Below are positions 18,604-28,462 of a stretch of 64,000 nucleotides of DNA, piece after piece (the stretch's first letter is position 1; the number at the start of each line of letters is the position of its first letter). The position numbers and the translations under genes are program-made. Where the stretch lies: NCBI GenBank assembly GCA_009838075.1, contig VXSG01000119.1, positions 1 through 64,000 of the forward strand, read 5' to 3'. The DNA is from Boseongicola sp. SB0665_bin_10 (GTDB taxonomy: Bacteria; Pseudomonadota; Alphaproteobacteria; Rhodobacterales; Rhodobacteraceae). A model generated the notes under the pieces. It was not told the origin of the DNA and ran no database searches. It saw only the letters and a program-made list of their open reading frames with translations.

Positions 18604-19983
18604 ATGGCCGAAACGTCAATCCAGCCATACGGTCCGCGCACGAACTGGGTTCGGCTCCAGACGCTGGTGGTCCTGAGGTGGATTGCCATTTTCGGCCAGA
18701 TCTCGGCGATTGTCTTTGCGCAGCGCATGTTCGGGCTGGACTTGAATTTCGGTCTCTGCCTGCTGGCGATCGGCGCATCCGTGGCCGCCAACATTCTCGC
18801 AATCGCCGTCTATCCACGGGCAAAGCGCCTGTCTGAGGCCGAAGTCGCCGCGATGCTCGTCTTTGACTTGCTTCAGCTGGCGCTCCTGATCTTCCTGACG
18901 GGAGGACTGAACAACCCGTTTGCCCTCCTTGTCATTGCGCCAGTCGCCATCGCCGCCATGACTCTCAACGCGCGCGCGGCAGCGGGCATCGCCCTGCTGG
19001 CCGTTGTGCTGGCGACATGCCTCCTGTTCTGGCACCTTCCGCTCCAGACCCTGGACGGGACCGTCATGCAGATGCCCCAAATGTTCGCTTACGGGTTCCT
19101 GGTCGCGATCGTGATCGGCGTCTTGTTCCTGTCGGTCTATGCCAGCAGGGTGACCGGCGAGATGCAAGCGTTGTCAGAGGCGCTGGCGGCAACTCAACTG
19201 GCGCTCTCGCGTGAACAGAAGCTCACTGATCTCGGCGGCGTTGTTGCCGCGGCCGCACATGAACTCGGAACGCCGCTCGCCACGATCAAGCTTGCCAGCA
19301 GCGAGCTCCTGGAGGAGTTGCAGGACAACCCGCTGCTGCAGGATGACGCAATTCTCATCCGGGACCAGGCGGACCGATGCCGGGACATCCTCAGCTCGAT
19401 GGGCCGGGCCGGGAAGGACGACCTGCATGTCCACCATGCGCCCATCAGCGCCGTCATTCGCGAATCTGCAGAGCCCCATGCCGACCGGGGGAAGAAGCTT
19501 CACTATGAATTCGACGGCCCCGATGCAACGAACGCGCGCCAACCCACAATCGACAGGCGACCGGAGATCGTTCACGGACTTCGCAACCTGATCCAGAACG
19601 CGGTTGACTTTGCCCGTGCCAACGTCTGGATCGACGTCTCCTGGAACGACGAGCAGCTTGTCGTGAGAATCGTGGATGACGGTCCGGGATACTCGTCCAC
19701 GGCGGTCAGCCAGATCGGCGAGCCGTACATGATTCGTCGAAAGCGGGACTCGCGATTGCGCTATGAAGGCATGGGGCTCGGCATGTTCATTGCCAAGACG
19801 CTGCTTGAGCGAACGGGTGCCGAACTGAGCTTCTCCAATGGCCGCGAATATGGCGCACCGGACAACGGGCCGGGCGAGCGAACTGGAGCAATCGCGGATG
19901 TTCGCTGGCGCCGAGAGGCATTTGCCGATGCGGGGGGCGCAGAGAGGGCGCCACTGGGGCAAAACCGGCCGATCAGGGCGTGA
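18604..19983 (+). CDS. regB: Redox sensor histidine kinase RegB/PrrB/ActS
   Basis: A 459-residue membrane sensor kinase. About six hydrophobic helices fill residues 20-190. Between two of them lies the family's quinone-binding motif GGLNNPF (about residue 100). The H-box is HELGTPLATIK with phosphoacceptor His219. Forty residues later, DRCRDILSSMGRAGKDD carries Cys259, the position of the redox-active cysteine that controls RegB dimer/tetramer state. The ATPase domain (NLIQNAVDFA, DDGPGYS, GMGLGMFIAKTLL) completes it. The C-terminus after about 430 is unconserved. It reads divergently from senC-regA, and the next frame (tsaE) starts just after or overlaps its end. Confidence 0.96.
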   Translation: MAETSIQPYGPRTNWVRLQTLVVLRWIAIFGQISAIVFAQRMFGLDLNFGLCLLAIGASVAANILAIAVYPRAKRLSEAEVAAMLVFDLLQLALLIFLTGGLNNPFALLVIAPVAIAAMTLNARAAAGIALLAVVLATCLLFWHLPLQTLDGTVMQMPQMFAYGFLVAIVIGVLFLSVYASRVTGEMQALSEALAATQLALSREQKLTDLGGVVAAAAHELGTPLATIKLASSELLEELQDNPLLQDDAILIRDQADRCRDILSSMGRAGKDDLHVHHAPISAVIRESAEPHADRGKKLHYEFDGPDATNARQPTIDRRPEIVHGLRNLIQNAVDFARANVWIDVSWNDEQLVVRIVDDGPGYSSTAVSQIGEPYMIRRKRDSRLRYEGMGLGMFIAKTLLERTGAELSFSNGREYGAPDNGPGERTGAIADVRWRREAFADAGGAERAPLGQNRPIRA

Positions 19984-19984
19984 G

Positions 19985-20551
19985 TTGGCATTCTCGCGAG
20001 TCAGATCCTCCGGTCGCGCGCGACCGACGCCTGAGAGCGGCGCGCCTGCCGGCCGCGTTGAGCCCGTCGCAGATTGCCAAGGATCGGTCTTCCTGCCCGA
20101 TGCCGCCGCGACGGATCGCTTCGGCAAGGCCCTCGCGCGCACGCTGAGGCCCGGCGACACGGTTCTGCTGGCGGGGCAGATCGGCGCGGGCAAGACCTGT
20201 CTTGCACGCGCCGCAATCTCCGCCCTGCACCACAGGACGGACCAGCCCGAGCCGGAAGTGCCTTCGCCGACCTTCACGCTCGTTCAAGCCTACGAATTGC
20301 CCGGCATCCAGGTGTGGCACGCGGATCTCTACCGTCTTGCCGAAGCTTCCGAAGTGACCGAACTCGGGCTCGAGGAGGCCATTGGAAACGACATCGTCCT
20401 CGTGGAGTGGCCCGACCGGCTTGACGAAATGCCCGACGACGCGCTGGTGCTTGACATCGAGGTCCTGGACAGCGGTCGCAGAGTGACGCTGCGTTCCGCA
20501 TCTGATCGCTGGCGGAATAGCCTCTCGATGATCGGAGACATCGATGCATGA
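19985..20551 (+). CDS. tsaE: tRNA threonylcarbamoyladenosine ATPase TsaE
   Basis: The ATPase partner of the TsaB-TsaD complex that makes the universal t6A modification at tRNA position 37. The P-loop LLAGQIGAGKTCLARA is clear, followed by SPTFTLVQAYELPG and VWHADLYRLAEASEVTELGLEE, which are diagnostic. VLVEWPDRLDEMPDD lies toward the end. The conserved part starts around 20080 (VFLPDAAATDRFGKAL), where no ATG is available. I used a TTG at 19985, 1 base after the regB stop, giving 188 residues. An ATG at 19838 inside regB would give 237, clearly too long. Its 3' end overlaps amgK by 8 bases. Confidence 0.9.
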   Translation: MAFSRVRSSGRARPTPESGAPAGRVEPVADCQGSVFLPDAAATDRFGKALARTLRPGDTVLLAGQIGAGKTCLARAAISALHHRTDQPEPEVPSPTFTLVQAYELPGIQVWHADLYRLAEASEVTELGLEEAIGNDIVLVEWPDRLDEMPDDALVLDIEVLDSGRRVTLRSASDRWRNSLSMIGDIDA

Positions 20552-21491
20552 CGCGGTGACGTGGTTCCTGAAGTCGCATGGCTGGGATGGCGCCACGCTT
20601 GAGCCAATCGCGGGCGACCTGTCGCGAAGATCCTACTTCCGCCTGTCAAGAAGCGGCGAGACGGCCATATTGATGGACGCGGGAGATGATCGCGCATCCG
20701 TTCCGCCCTTCCTGAAAATGACCGCCTGGCTTAGGCAGGCTGGCCTTTCCGCGCCAGGGATCCTCGGCACTGACGTCGACAATGCGCTCTTGTTGCTGGA
20801 AGACCTTGGCCCGGTTCGGGCAAGCGATGTGATGTCGGACCCGAACGCGCAGGCCGAGATTCTTGATGCCTGCATCGAAATTCTGCTCGCGATCCGGAAC
20901 GCGCCGCCGCCGCCGCTTCATTGCCCCGGGGCGGAGAGGCTGTGCGAATCGACTCGCGTTGCGGACGAGCACTATCCGGGAGCGGACCCTGGCGCGCTCG
21001 ATGAATTTCGGGTCGCGCTGAAGGATGTCCTTTCCCGTCTCCTGGCCGATGGCTGCACGGTGTCGCTCAGGGACTTTCACGCCGAGAACCTGATGCCCTT
21101 GCCGCATCGAGAGGGCGTCGCGCGTCTCGGTGTGCTGGACTACCAGGACGCGTTCCTTACGCATCCCGTCTATGACCTTGTCTCTCTCCTGACCGATGCG
21201 CGCGTTGAAGTTCAGCCCGCACTTCGTGCCCGGTATGTCGAAAGATACGCGAAGGCCTCGGGAGACGGGCTGGCCACGTTGCGGACCGCCTTTGCCGCGT
21301 TCTCCGCACAACGCAACTTGAGGATCCTCGGAATCTTTCATCGCGCAGCAAGCGACCTCGACAAGACGCACCATCTGCCAAAGGTGCCGCGCGTCTATCG
21401 CTACCTCATGGAATCGGCGCAGCACGAGGTGTTCCGCGATGTGCGCGGGATCCTTTGCGCCGGACTCCCTGCCCCGGACAAGGCGGCATGA
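20544..21491 (+). CDS. amgK: Anomeric MurNAc/GlcNAc kinase AmgK
   Basis: A 315-residue aminoglycoside-phosphotransferase-fold kinase. AmgK phosphorylates the anomeric position of MurNAc (or GlcNAc), feeding recovered cell-wall sugar into UDP-MurNAc synthesis together with MurU. Catalytic residues are visible in VSLRDFHAENLMPL (Brenner-type loop, Asp then Asn) and LGVLDYQDAFLTHPVYDLVSLL (metal-binding Asp). The N-terminal lobe has LSRRSYFRL, and LLLLEDLG forms the hinge. It overlaps tsaE by 8 bases and murU by 4 (ATGA). The adjacency to murU supports this name over a generic phosphotransferase. Confidence 0.92.
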   Translation: MHDAVTWFLKSHGWDGATLEPIAGDLSRRSYFRLSRSGETAILMDAGDDRASVPPFLKMTAWLRQAGLSAPGILGTDVDNALLLLEDLGPVRASDVMSDPNAQAEILDACIEILLAIRNAPPPPLHCPGAERLCESTRVADEHYPGADPGALDEFRVALKDVLSRLLADGCTVSLRDFHAENLMPLPHREGVARLGVLDYQDAFLTHPVYDLVSLLTDARVEVQPALRARYVERYAKASGDGLATLRTAFAAFSAQRNLRILGIFHRAASDLDKTHHLPKVPRVYRYLMESAQHEVFRDVRGILCAGLPAPDKAA

Positions 21492-22165
21492 CGCGACCGC
21501 GCGCCGCCATGATCTTCGCCGCCGGCCTCGGCACGCGGATGGGCGAGCTGTGCCGGGACGTGCCCAAGCCCATGGTGCCGTTTGCAGGACAGCCGATGAT
21601 CTCCCATTGCATCGGGCTGTTGCGGAACGCCGGCATCACCACAATCGTCGCGAACACGCATCACTTGACCCAGAGAATCGAGCCCTTCCTGCAATCCGAA
21701 GGCATCGCGATCTCGCGCGAACATCCCGAGATCCTGGAAACAGGCGGCGGGCTGAAGGCTGCATTGCCGGTTCTGGGAAACACCCCCGTCATCACGATCA
21801 ATCCCGATGCCGCCTGGCTTGGAAGCAATCCGGTCATGGCGCTGATTGACGCCTGGCGGCCCGAAATGCGGGCGCTGCTTGCGCTCGTGCCGCAATCGTT
21901 GGCTCACGGCACGTCGAGCATGGGCGACTTCCGCCTCGAAAGCGGGCGAATTCGGCGCGGCGGGCCCTTGATTTATGGCGGAGCGCAGGTCATCAGGACC
22001 GACCAGCTTGATGAGGTTGCCGAAAACGTGTTTTCCCTGAATGTCTATTGGGACCTGTTGTCGGAAGCGGACGGCCTCCACGGCCTGGTCTACGACGGGA
22101 ATTGGTGCGACCTGGGCCACCCGGAAGGGCTGCGCATCGCCGAAGGCATTGCGTGTCATGTTTGA
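21488..22165 (+). CDS. murU: N-acetylmuramate-1-phosphate uridylyltransferase MurU
   Basis: A 225-residue nucleotidyltransferase that converts MurNAc alpha-1-phosphate plus UTP to UDP-MurNAc, the step after AmgK in cell-wall recycling. The signature AMIFAAGLGTRMGELCRDVPKPM lies at the N-terminus, with VITINPDAAWLG (metal-binding Asp) in the middle and the NVYWDLL / WCDLGHPEGL segment near the end. The start ATG at 21488 overlaps the amgK stop (ATGA), and the end overlaps addB by 8 bases. This is tight translational coupling. Confidence 0.92.
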   Translation: MTRPRAAMIFAAGLGTRMGELCRDVPKPMVPFAGQPMISHCIGLLRNAGITTIVANTHHLTQRIEPFLQSEGIAISREHPEILETGGGLKAALPVLGNTPVITINPDAAWLGSNPVMALIDAWRPEMRALLALVPQSLAHGTSSMGDFRLESGRIRRGGPLIYGGAQVIRTDQLDEVAENVFSLNVYWDLLSEADGLHGLVYDGNWCDLGHPEGLRIAEGIACHV

Positions 22166-25088
22166 TCCCTCAGGGTGTCCACGCGTGTTCGGAGTCCCGC
22201 CCGGGGCCGACTTCCCGCAGGTGGTGGTTGAGCGAATCCTCGATGCCCATGCCGGGCGGCCGCCGGAAAACCTCGCCCGTGTCCGTCTCCTGGTCAATTC
22301 CCGCCGCATGCAGCGGCGGTTTGCCTCCCTCTTTCGAGCTTCCGGGCCGCTGCTCCTGCCCCGGATCCTGCTTGTGACCGAGATCGAGAGAATCCTTCCG
22401 GGAATCGACCTGCCGCGTCCCGTGTCCCGGCTGCGGCGCCAGCTTGAGCTGGCGCAACTGACCGCTCGTCTTGTCGACGCCGAGCCCGATCTCGCCCACC
22501 CGGCTGCCGCGGTCAGTCTCGCGGACAGCCTTGCCTCGCTTCTCGACGAGATTCAGGGCGAAGGGATCGCTCCGGGACAGGTTCGCGCGCTCGAGATTGG
22601 CGACGACTCCCTGCACTGGCAACGAAGCCTCAAGTTCCTCGACATTGTCGGCGCCTATGTCGAGAGCGCCTCGGAAGACGGTCTCGACTTCGAGGCGCGG
22701 CGCAGGCTCGGGGTCGAACAGGTCTCCGCCGCCTGGGCATCCGACCCGCCCGACAGTCCCGTGATCATCGCCGGCTCGACGGGTTCGCGCACGACCACTC
22801 GCATGTTGATGTGCGCCGTGGCGCGACTCCCGCAAGGCGCGCTTGTGCTGCCCGGATTCGATGTCGACCTTCCCGGGCCGATCTGGGATTCGCTAGGCGC
22901 CAGCCGCGACTGCGAGGACCATCCGCAATACCGGTTCGCCGCGCTGTTCTCGGCACTGGGCATGGCCCGTGACCAGGTGGCCACCTGGGGCGAGCCGCCG
23001 GACAAGGACCGCAACACGCTCGTCTCCCTTTCCCTCCGCCCGGCCCAGGTCACTGACCAATGGCTGTCGGAAGGCCCCGGGACCGGCGACCTTCGACGGG
23101 CAACTTCGTCAATGGCACTGGTCGAAGCGTCGGAATCCAGGGAAGAGGCACAGGCGATTTCCGTGGCAATTCGGGAAGCCGTGCAGCAAGGAGAGCGTTC
23201 GGCGCTCGTTACCCGGGACCAGGATCTGGTTCGCCGTGTCTCCGCTTCCCTTTCCCGCTGGGACATCGCTCCCGACAACAGTTTCGGAATGCAGCTTTCC
23301 CTTACACCGCCGGGAACGTTTCTGCTTCAGGTCGGGCGGCTCGTTGGCGAATCGCCACGTCCGGAAGACTTGATCGCCTTGCTCAAGCATCCGCTCACCC
23401 GAGTCGGCACGGACCGCGGATTCCACCTTGCGAACACGCGCCAGCTGGAACTGTTCCTCCGCAGGAACTCGGTCCACGCGTTCACCGAAGCGGAACTCAA
23501 GCGCTTTGCGGACGGGTCGCCGGACGAGCGCCGCGAGTGGATCAGCTGGCTCGAATCGATTCTCGGTCCGCTTGGGCGATTGCCCTCCCCGACGCTGCTG
23601 GACGCGGTGACCCATCATCTCGAACTCGCCGAGTCGATTTCGGGCGGCAACGACAAGGACGAGAACGGACTCTGGGCGAAGTCTTCGGGACGTCTCGCAC
23701 TGGCCACAATTGACAGGTTCCTCGCGGAATCGGATTTTGGAGAGCCGGTGACCTTCGCCGACTATCTCCGTCTCCTTGAGCGCACGATGCAGGCGGAACG
23801 TGACCGGGACCTTTCCGGGGCGCGCCACGACGTGACGATCTGGGGCGCCCGGGAGGCCAGGGTTCAGGGCCCGGATCTCGTCATCCTGGGCGGGCTGAAT
23901 GAAGGGCGCTGGCCTGAACAGCCCGATCCGGACCCGTGGCTGAACAGGAGGATGCGAGCCAGCCTGGGATTGCCGCTTCCCGAAGGACAGACCGGCCTGG
24001 CCGCGCACGACTACCAGCAGGCGATCGCGGCCAGGCGGGTCGTGCTGTCCCGCTCGTCCCGGGACGGCGACGGCGATGCGGTTCCTTCGCGCTGGGTCAA
24101 CCGGCTGACGAACCTGCTCGAAGGACTGCCCGGGCAGTCCGGCCCCGAAGCGCTGGTCGAGATGAGGCAAAGGGGCGACAGGCTGCTCGCGCTGGCCGGC
24201 ATGCTCGACCGGCCCGCAAGGACAGTCAAGCCGGAGTCCAGGCCGGCCCCTTCGCCGCCGTCTGACAAGCGACCGAAGAAGTTGTCGGTCACCGAAATCC
24301 AGCGGCTGATACGAGACCCTTACGCGATTTACGCCCGGCACGTGCTCAGGCTGCGCCCGCTTCTGCCATTGGTTCCGGAGCCCGACGTCCGCCTCAAGGG
24401 CACCGTCTTTCATGCCATTCTCGCGGCATTCGCCGAAACCGCTCCCGCCGACAAAGCGATCATGCGTCAGCGGCTCCTGCAAATCGCCGATGAGGAATTC
24501 AGGAAGGACGTTCCCTGGCCGGCGATTCGCGCGCACTGGCGCGGACACCTCGAGCAGATTGCCGACTGGCTTGTCTCCGAGGAGGTCGCCTTGCGCGCCG
24601 GGATCAAGGACCGAAAGGCGGAAGTCAGCGGGGAACTCCGGCTGGGTGCGACAGGACTGACGATTTCCGGAAAGGCGGACCGGATCGACCGGCTCTCAAG
24701 CGGGGAGCTGGTCATCTACGACTACAAGACCGGCGGCATCCCGAGCGAGCCGCAGATTCTCCACTTCGATCGCCAGCTCCTGATCGAGGCGGTCATGGCG
24801 GAAAGAGGTGCATTCGAGGGCGTTCCCGAGGCCCCTGTCGGCTCGGTCTCACATATCAGCATTGGCCGTTCCCCCAAGCGCAAGTCAATCAAGCTGGAGG
24901 GCGGCTTCGAGACCGGCACCGTTCACGCAGAGCTGATCGAGTTGCTGGAACGGTTCCAAAGTCCCGGCACGGGGTACATTTCGCGTCGCGCGATGGAAAA
25001 AATGCGCTTCCGGGGCGACTACGATCATCTGGCGCGGTTCGGCGAATGGGACGCCTCGGCCACGACCCGGCCGCGGCCGGTGGAATGA
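22158..25088 (+). CDS. addB: Double-strand break repair protein AddB
   Basis: A 976-residue subunit of the AddAB helicase-nuclease, which processes broken DNA ends for RecA-dependent repair. The N-terminal 500 residues are a degenerate helicase-like domain (RVRLLVNSRRMQRRFASLF, then ARLPQGALVLPGFDVDL). The middle part has ILGGLNEGRWPEQPDPDPWLNR, characteristic of AddB. The C-terminus is a RecB-type PD-(D/E)XK nuclease: VTEIQRLIRDPYAIYAR, LKGTVFHAIL and ELVIYDYKTGGIP with the catalytic Asp and Lys. The ATG at 22158 overlaps murU; an upstream frame in the murU region is not coding. The addA start (ATGA) overlaps its stop. Confidence 0.95.
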   Translation: MFDPSGCPRVFGVPPGADFPQVVVERILDAHAGRPPENLARVRLLVNSRRMQRRFASLFRASGPLLLPRILLVTEIERILPGIDLPRPVSRLRRQLELAQLTARLVDAEPDLAHPAAAVSLADSLASLLDEIQGEGIAPGQVRALEIGDDSLHWQRSLKFLDIVGAYVESASEDGLDFEARRRLGVEQVSAAWASDPPDSPVIIAGSTGSRTTTRMLMCAVARLPQGALVLPGFDVDLPGPIWDSLGASRDCEDHPQYRFAALFSALGMARDQVATWGEPPDKDRNTLVSLSLRPAQVTDQWLSEGPGTGDLRRATSSMALVEASESREEAQAISVAIREAVQQGERSALVTRDQDLVRRVSASLSRWDIAPDNSFGMQLSLTPPGTFLLQVGRLVGESPRPEDLIALLKHPLTRVGTDRGFHLANTRQLELFLRRNSVHAFTEAELKRFADGSPDERREWISWLESILGPLGRLPSPTLLDAVTHHLELAESISGGNDKDENGLWAKSSGRLALATIDRFLAESDFGEPVTFADYLRLLERTMQAERDRDLSGARHDVTIWGAREARVQGPDLVILGGLNEGRWPEQPDPDPWLNRRMRASLGLPLPEGQTGLAAHDYQQAIAARRVVLSRSSRDGDGDAVPSRWVNRLTNLLEGLPGQSGPEALVEMRQRGDRLLALAGMLDRPARTVKPESRPAPSPPSDKRPKKLSVTEIQRLIRDPYAIYARHVLRLRPLLPLVPEPDVRLKGTVFHAILAAFAETAPADKAIMRQRLLQIADEEFRKDVPWPAIRAHWRGHLEQIADWLVSEEVALRAGIKDRKAEVSGELRLGATGLTISGKADRIDRLSSGELVIYDYKTGGIPSEPQILHFDRQLLIEAVMAERGAFEGVPEAPVGSVSHISIGRSPKRKSIKLEGGFETGTVHAELIELLERFQSPGTGYISRRAMEKMRFRGDYDHLARFGEWDASATTRPRPVE

Positions 25089-28000
25089 TGGACGCCGCGA
25101 CAGCGGTGCAGGTCGACGCGGCCAATCCGCTGCAATCCACCTGGCTTTCCGCCAATGCCGGCACGGGCAAGACGCGCGTGCTCACGAACCGGGTTGCCCG
25201 CCTCCTGCTGAAAGGGACGAATCCGCGCAACATCCTGTGCCTGACCTATACGAAAGCCGCAGCCAGCGAGATGCAGAACCGTCTCTTTGCCACCCTTGGC
25301 AAGTGGGCAATGCTTGAAGACGGTGCGCTGCGGCACGAGCTGCAGAGTTTGGGAGAATCCCCGCCCGACAGCCTGTCCGAGGCCCGGACGCTGTTTGCGC
25401 GTGCGATCGAAACGCCTGGCGGCCTCCGAATCCAGACGATCCATTCCCTATGCGCGGCCGTTCTGCGGCAGTTTCCGCTAGAGGGGAAAGTGTCGCCGCG
25501 ATTCCGCGAAATGGATGACACCCGGCAGCTCCGCCTGATAGGTGAAGTCCTTGATGAATTGGCGAATGCGGACCCTTCCGTGCTCGTGGACGTTGCCCGG
25601 TTTCATCCTGACGACAGCCTCGTGCCGCTTGCCCAAGACGTCGGCGGCGAGGCGGACGCGTTCGATGCCGCCCTGGATCCGGACACGATATTCGAGGCTT
25701 TTGGCGTGCCCCGGGATCTCACCTGCGACCAGGTCTTGAAGGACGCTCTTGGGAAGGGAGAAATCGCGTTCCTGAAAGAGTTGCAGTCGGCACTTCCAAG
25801 CCCGTTGGGGCCGACGGACCTGAAACTGTCCCTGGTGCTGGCCGGGGTGCCGGAACAGCCCTCCAGGGACGTGCTGGCGACACTCTCCGGCGTGCTGCTC
25901 TACGGCAAGACGGCGAAATCGCCCTTCGCGGCCAAGATCGACGCCCTGCCCACCAAGAAGGTCAGGAATTCGGAAGACGTCGCACCCATGATGCCCAGGT
26001 TCAATGAAGTCATGGCGCTGGTGGAGACGGCCCGCGCGCGCCTGACGGCGCTTGACGCCGCCACGAAGTCCCTCGCGTTGCATCGCTTCGCGCGACAGTT
26101 CCTGCCAGCATATCGCGAGGCCAAGCAGGCACGTGGCGTCCTGGACTTTGATGACCTGATCCGAACGACGCGTGACGTCTTGTCGTCCGAGGCCTTGCCC
26201 TGGGTGCTGTTCCGGCTCGACGGCCAGATCGAACATGTCCTGGTCGACGAGGCGCAGGATACGAGCCCCGAACAATGGCAGATCGTGCAGGCCCTTGCGG
26301 AGGTCATGGCGGACGACCCGGACCGGGGCCGCACGCTCTTCGTTGTCGGTGACAAGAAACAGTCGATCTACAGCTTCCAGGGAGCGGATGCCGCAGGCTT
26401 CGATCGCAAGGGGGCGGAATTCGACCGCCTGCTGCACGGCCAGCTGCGTTCCAGCGAGCTGCTATGCTCCTTCCGCTCCTCTCCCGCAATCCTGCGGGTC
26501 GTGGACCAGGTCTGCAAGGGACTCGACGGTCTCGGCGAGGCCGTCGCCCGCCACGAGGCCTTCCACGAGGATCTGCCGGGCCGCGTGGACCTTCTGCCGC
26601 TCGTCGCCCGGCCGGAAACCGTGGAGGAGCCGCCCTGGCATCATCCGGTTGACCGCCCTGTCGACAACGCGCCGGACATCGTGCTCGGCACGGAAATCGC
26701 GAAACTGGTGCGCGGGCTGCTCGACAGGGAATCCATTCACGGAGACGATGGCAAGATCAGGCGCGTCGGCCCCGGAGACATAATGGTTCTCGTGCAGCGC
26801 CGCAGTCTCCTCTTTGAGCAGATCATCCAGGCCTGCAAGGCGGAAGATGTGCCGATTGCGGGCGCAGACCGGCTGAAGATCGGGGCGGAGCTCGCCGTGC
26901 GGGATCTCCTGGCGCTCCTGACGTTTCTGACCCTTCCAGAGGACGACCTTTCGTTGGCCGCTGCCTTGCGCTCTCCATTGCTTGTGTTGAGCGAGCAAGA
27001 CCTCTATCGGCTGGCAGCAACACGCCCTGCCGACAGATCGCTTTGGGAGGAGTTGTGCAAGCGAAGCGACGAGTTTCCGAGCGTGGTCGCGACGCTGGAC
27101 GAGTTGCGCCGCACCGTCGACTTCATGGCACCATACGAACTGCTTGAACATTTCCTGAGCAGGCATGGGGGTCGGGAACGGCTTCTGGCCCGGCTTGGCC
27201 CGGAAGCCGAGGACGGCATTGATGAATTGCTGAACCAGGCACTGGCTTTCGAACAGGACGCCGTGCCAACCATGACCGGCTTCCTGGCACGGGTGCAATC
27301 CCGGGACATTGAGGTGAAACGACGGCTCGAAGGTGCCGAGGACCTGGTCAGGGTGATGACCGTGCACGGAGCGAAGGGCCTGGAGAGTCCCATTGTCATT
27401 CTGCCGGACACGATGGCTTCCGATCATGCGCGGTCCGGCGGCATTGTCATCGGTCCGGACGGCATTCCCCTGGCGTCCCTGCCAGATGACGAATGCCCCG
27501 AACTGCTGCGGGAAGCCAAGGCGCGGCAAATGGCGGCAGACATTGAGGAGCGCAATCGCCTGCTCTATGTCGCCATGACCCGTGCCAAGCAGTGGCTGAT
27601 TGCCGGTGGCGTTGAGAGGACGGCAAGGAGCGACACGCCGCTGAACTGGTACAAGTCCATTGAAGACGCTCTGCATGCCCTCGGGGCCGTCCCTTGTGAA
27701 GGGCCGCCAGCCGTCCTGCGGGTTCAGCACGGCGATTGGCCCGGGCCGGGATCGGTCTCCGACGCGTCGCGACCGGATGACGGCAGAGTGTTGCCGGGGT
27801 TTCTGAGGAACGACGCGCCAGATGGTGAACGCCCGGTCCTTCCGGCATCTCCGTCGAAACTCGGCGGCGCAAAGGTGTCAGGGGGCGGCGCGTCCGATGA
27901 GGACAGCGCGCTCCGGCGCGGCAGGCAGATCCACCTGCTGCTGGAACATCTGCCGGGACAACCCGACCCGGAAGCGATGGCGGGACGTCTGCTTTCACAC

Positions 28001-28408
28001 GGACCGGACAGGGCCGACGCGGACGAAATCGGCCGGCTCGTCAAGCAGGCGCTTGCCAACCTGGAACGTCATCCCGAGCTCTTTGGCGGAAACGCCTTGG
28101 CAGAGGTGGATGTCTCGGCGCACCTGCCCACGCTTGATCATGCGATTTCGGGCACGGTCGACAGGCTGGTCTTGCATCCGCAACGCGTCCTGGCGGCGGA
28201 CTTCAAGACCAATGCCGTCGTGCCGGCACGTGCCGAAGACACGCCGGAAGGATTGCTTCGCCAAATGGGCGCGTATCTTGAGGCGCTGGAACTCATATAC
28301 CCGGATCGCGAAGTCGACGTCGCAATTCTCTGGACGGAAACCTGCGAACTGGTTTCGCTTCCACACGCAATCGTGCGGGAAGCGCTTGCGCGATCCACCA
28401 TATCTTGA
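25085..28408 (+). CDS. addA: Double-strand break repair helicase-nuclease AddA
   Basis: The 1107-residue UvrD/RecB-type helicase-nuclease partner of AddB. Helicase motifs are intact: ANAGTGKTRVLTNR (Walker A), LVDEAQDTSPEQW (Walker B), VVGDKKQSIYSFQGAD (motif III) and RVMTVHGAKGLESPIVILPD, with LLYVAMTRAK (motif VI). The C-terminal nuclease domain shows VLAADFKTNAV and RQMGAYLEAL. The start ATG at 25085 overlaps the addB stop. Together the pair forms the alphaproteobacterial equivalent of RecBCD. trxA follows 54 bases downstream. Confidence 0.96.
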   Translation: MMDAATAVQVDAANPLQSTWLSANAGTGKTRVLTNRVARLLLKGTNPRNILCLTYTKAAASEMQNRLFATLGKWAMLEDGALRHELQSLGESPPDSLSEARTLFARAIETPGGLRIQTIHSLCAAVLRQFPLEGKVSPRFREMDDTRQLRLIGEVLDELANADPSVLVDVARFHPDDSLVPLAQDVGGEADAFDAALDPDTIFEAFGVPRDLTCDQVLKDALGKGEIAFLKELQSALPSPLGPTDLKLSLVLAGVPEQPSRDVLATLSGVLLYGKTAKSPFAAKIDALPTKKVRNSEDVAPMMPRFNEVMALVETARARLTALDAATKSLALHRFARQFLPAYREAKQARGVLDFDDLIRTTRDVLSSEALPWVLFRLDGQIEHVLVDEAQDTSPEQWQIVQALAEVMADDPDRGRTLFVVGDKKQSIYSFQGADAAGFDRKGAEFDRLLHGQLRSSELLCSFRSSPAILRVVDQVCKGLDGLGEAVARHEAFHEDLPGRVDLLPLVARPETVEEPPWHHPVDRPVDNAPDIVLGTEIAKLVRGLLDRESIHGDDGKIRRVGPGDIMVLVQRRSLLFEQIIQACKAEDVPIAGADRLKIGAELAVRDLLALLTFLTLPEDDLSLAAALRSPLLVLSEQDLYRLAATRPADRSLWEELCKRSDEFPSVVATLDELRRTVDFMAPYELLEHFLSRHGGRERLLARLGPEAEDGIDELLNQALAFEQDAVPTMTGFLARVQSRDIEVKRRLEGAEDLVRVMTVHGAKGLESPIVILPDTMASDHARSGGIVIGPDGIPLASLPDDECPELLREAKARQMAADIEERNRLLYVAMTRAKQWLIAGGVERTARSDTPLNWYKSIEDALHALGAVPCEGPPAVLRVQHGDWPGPGSVSDASRPDDGRVLPGFLRNDAPDGERPVLPASPSKLGGAKVSGGGASDEDSALRRGRQIHLLLEHLPGQPDPEAMAGRLLSHGPDRADADEIGRLVKQALANLERHPELFGGNALAEVDVSAHLPTLDHAISGTVDRLVLHPQRVLAADFKTNAVVPARAEDTPEGLLRQMGAYLEALELIYPDREVDVAILWTETCELVSLPHAIVREALARSTIS

Positions 28409-28462
28409 CCTTCCGCTCAAGCGTTTCTAGGTTCATTGCCTGATCAGACAAGGATGAATTCC

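Noticed and set aside
23109-24548. A 479-residue leftward open frame
   Set aside because: It is antisense to addB; the reading is rich in Arg, Pro and Gln without motifs.
26462-27730. A 422-residue leftward open frame
   Set aside because: It is antisense to addA's helicase domain, which is intact on the plus strand.
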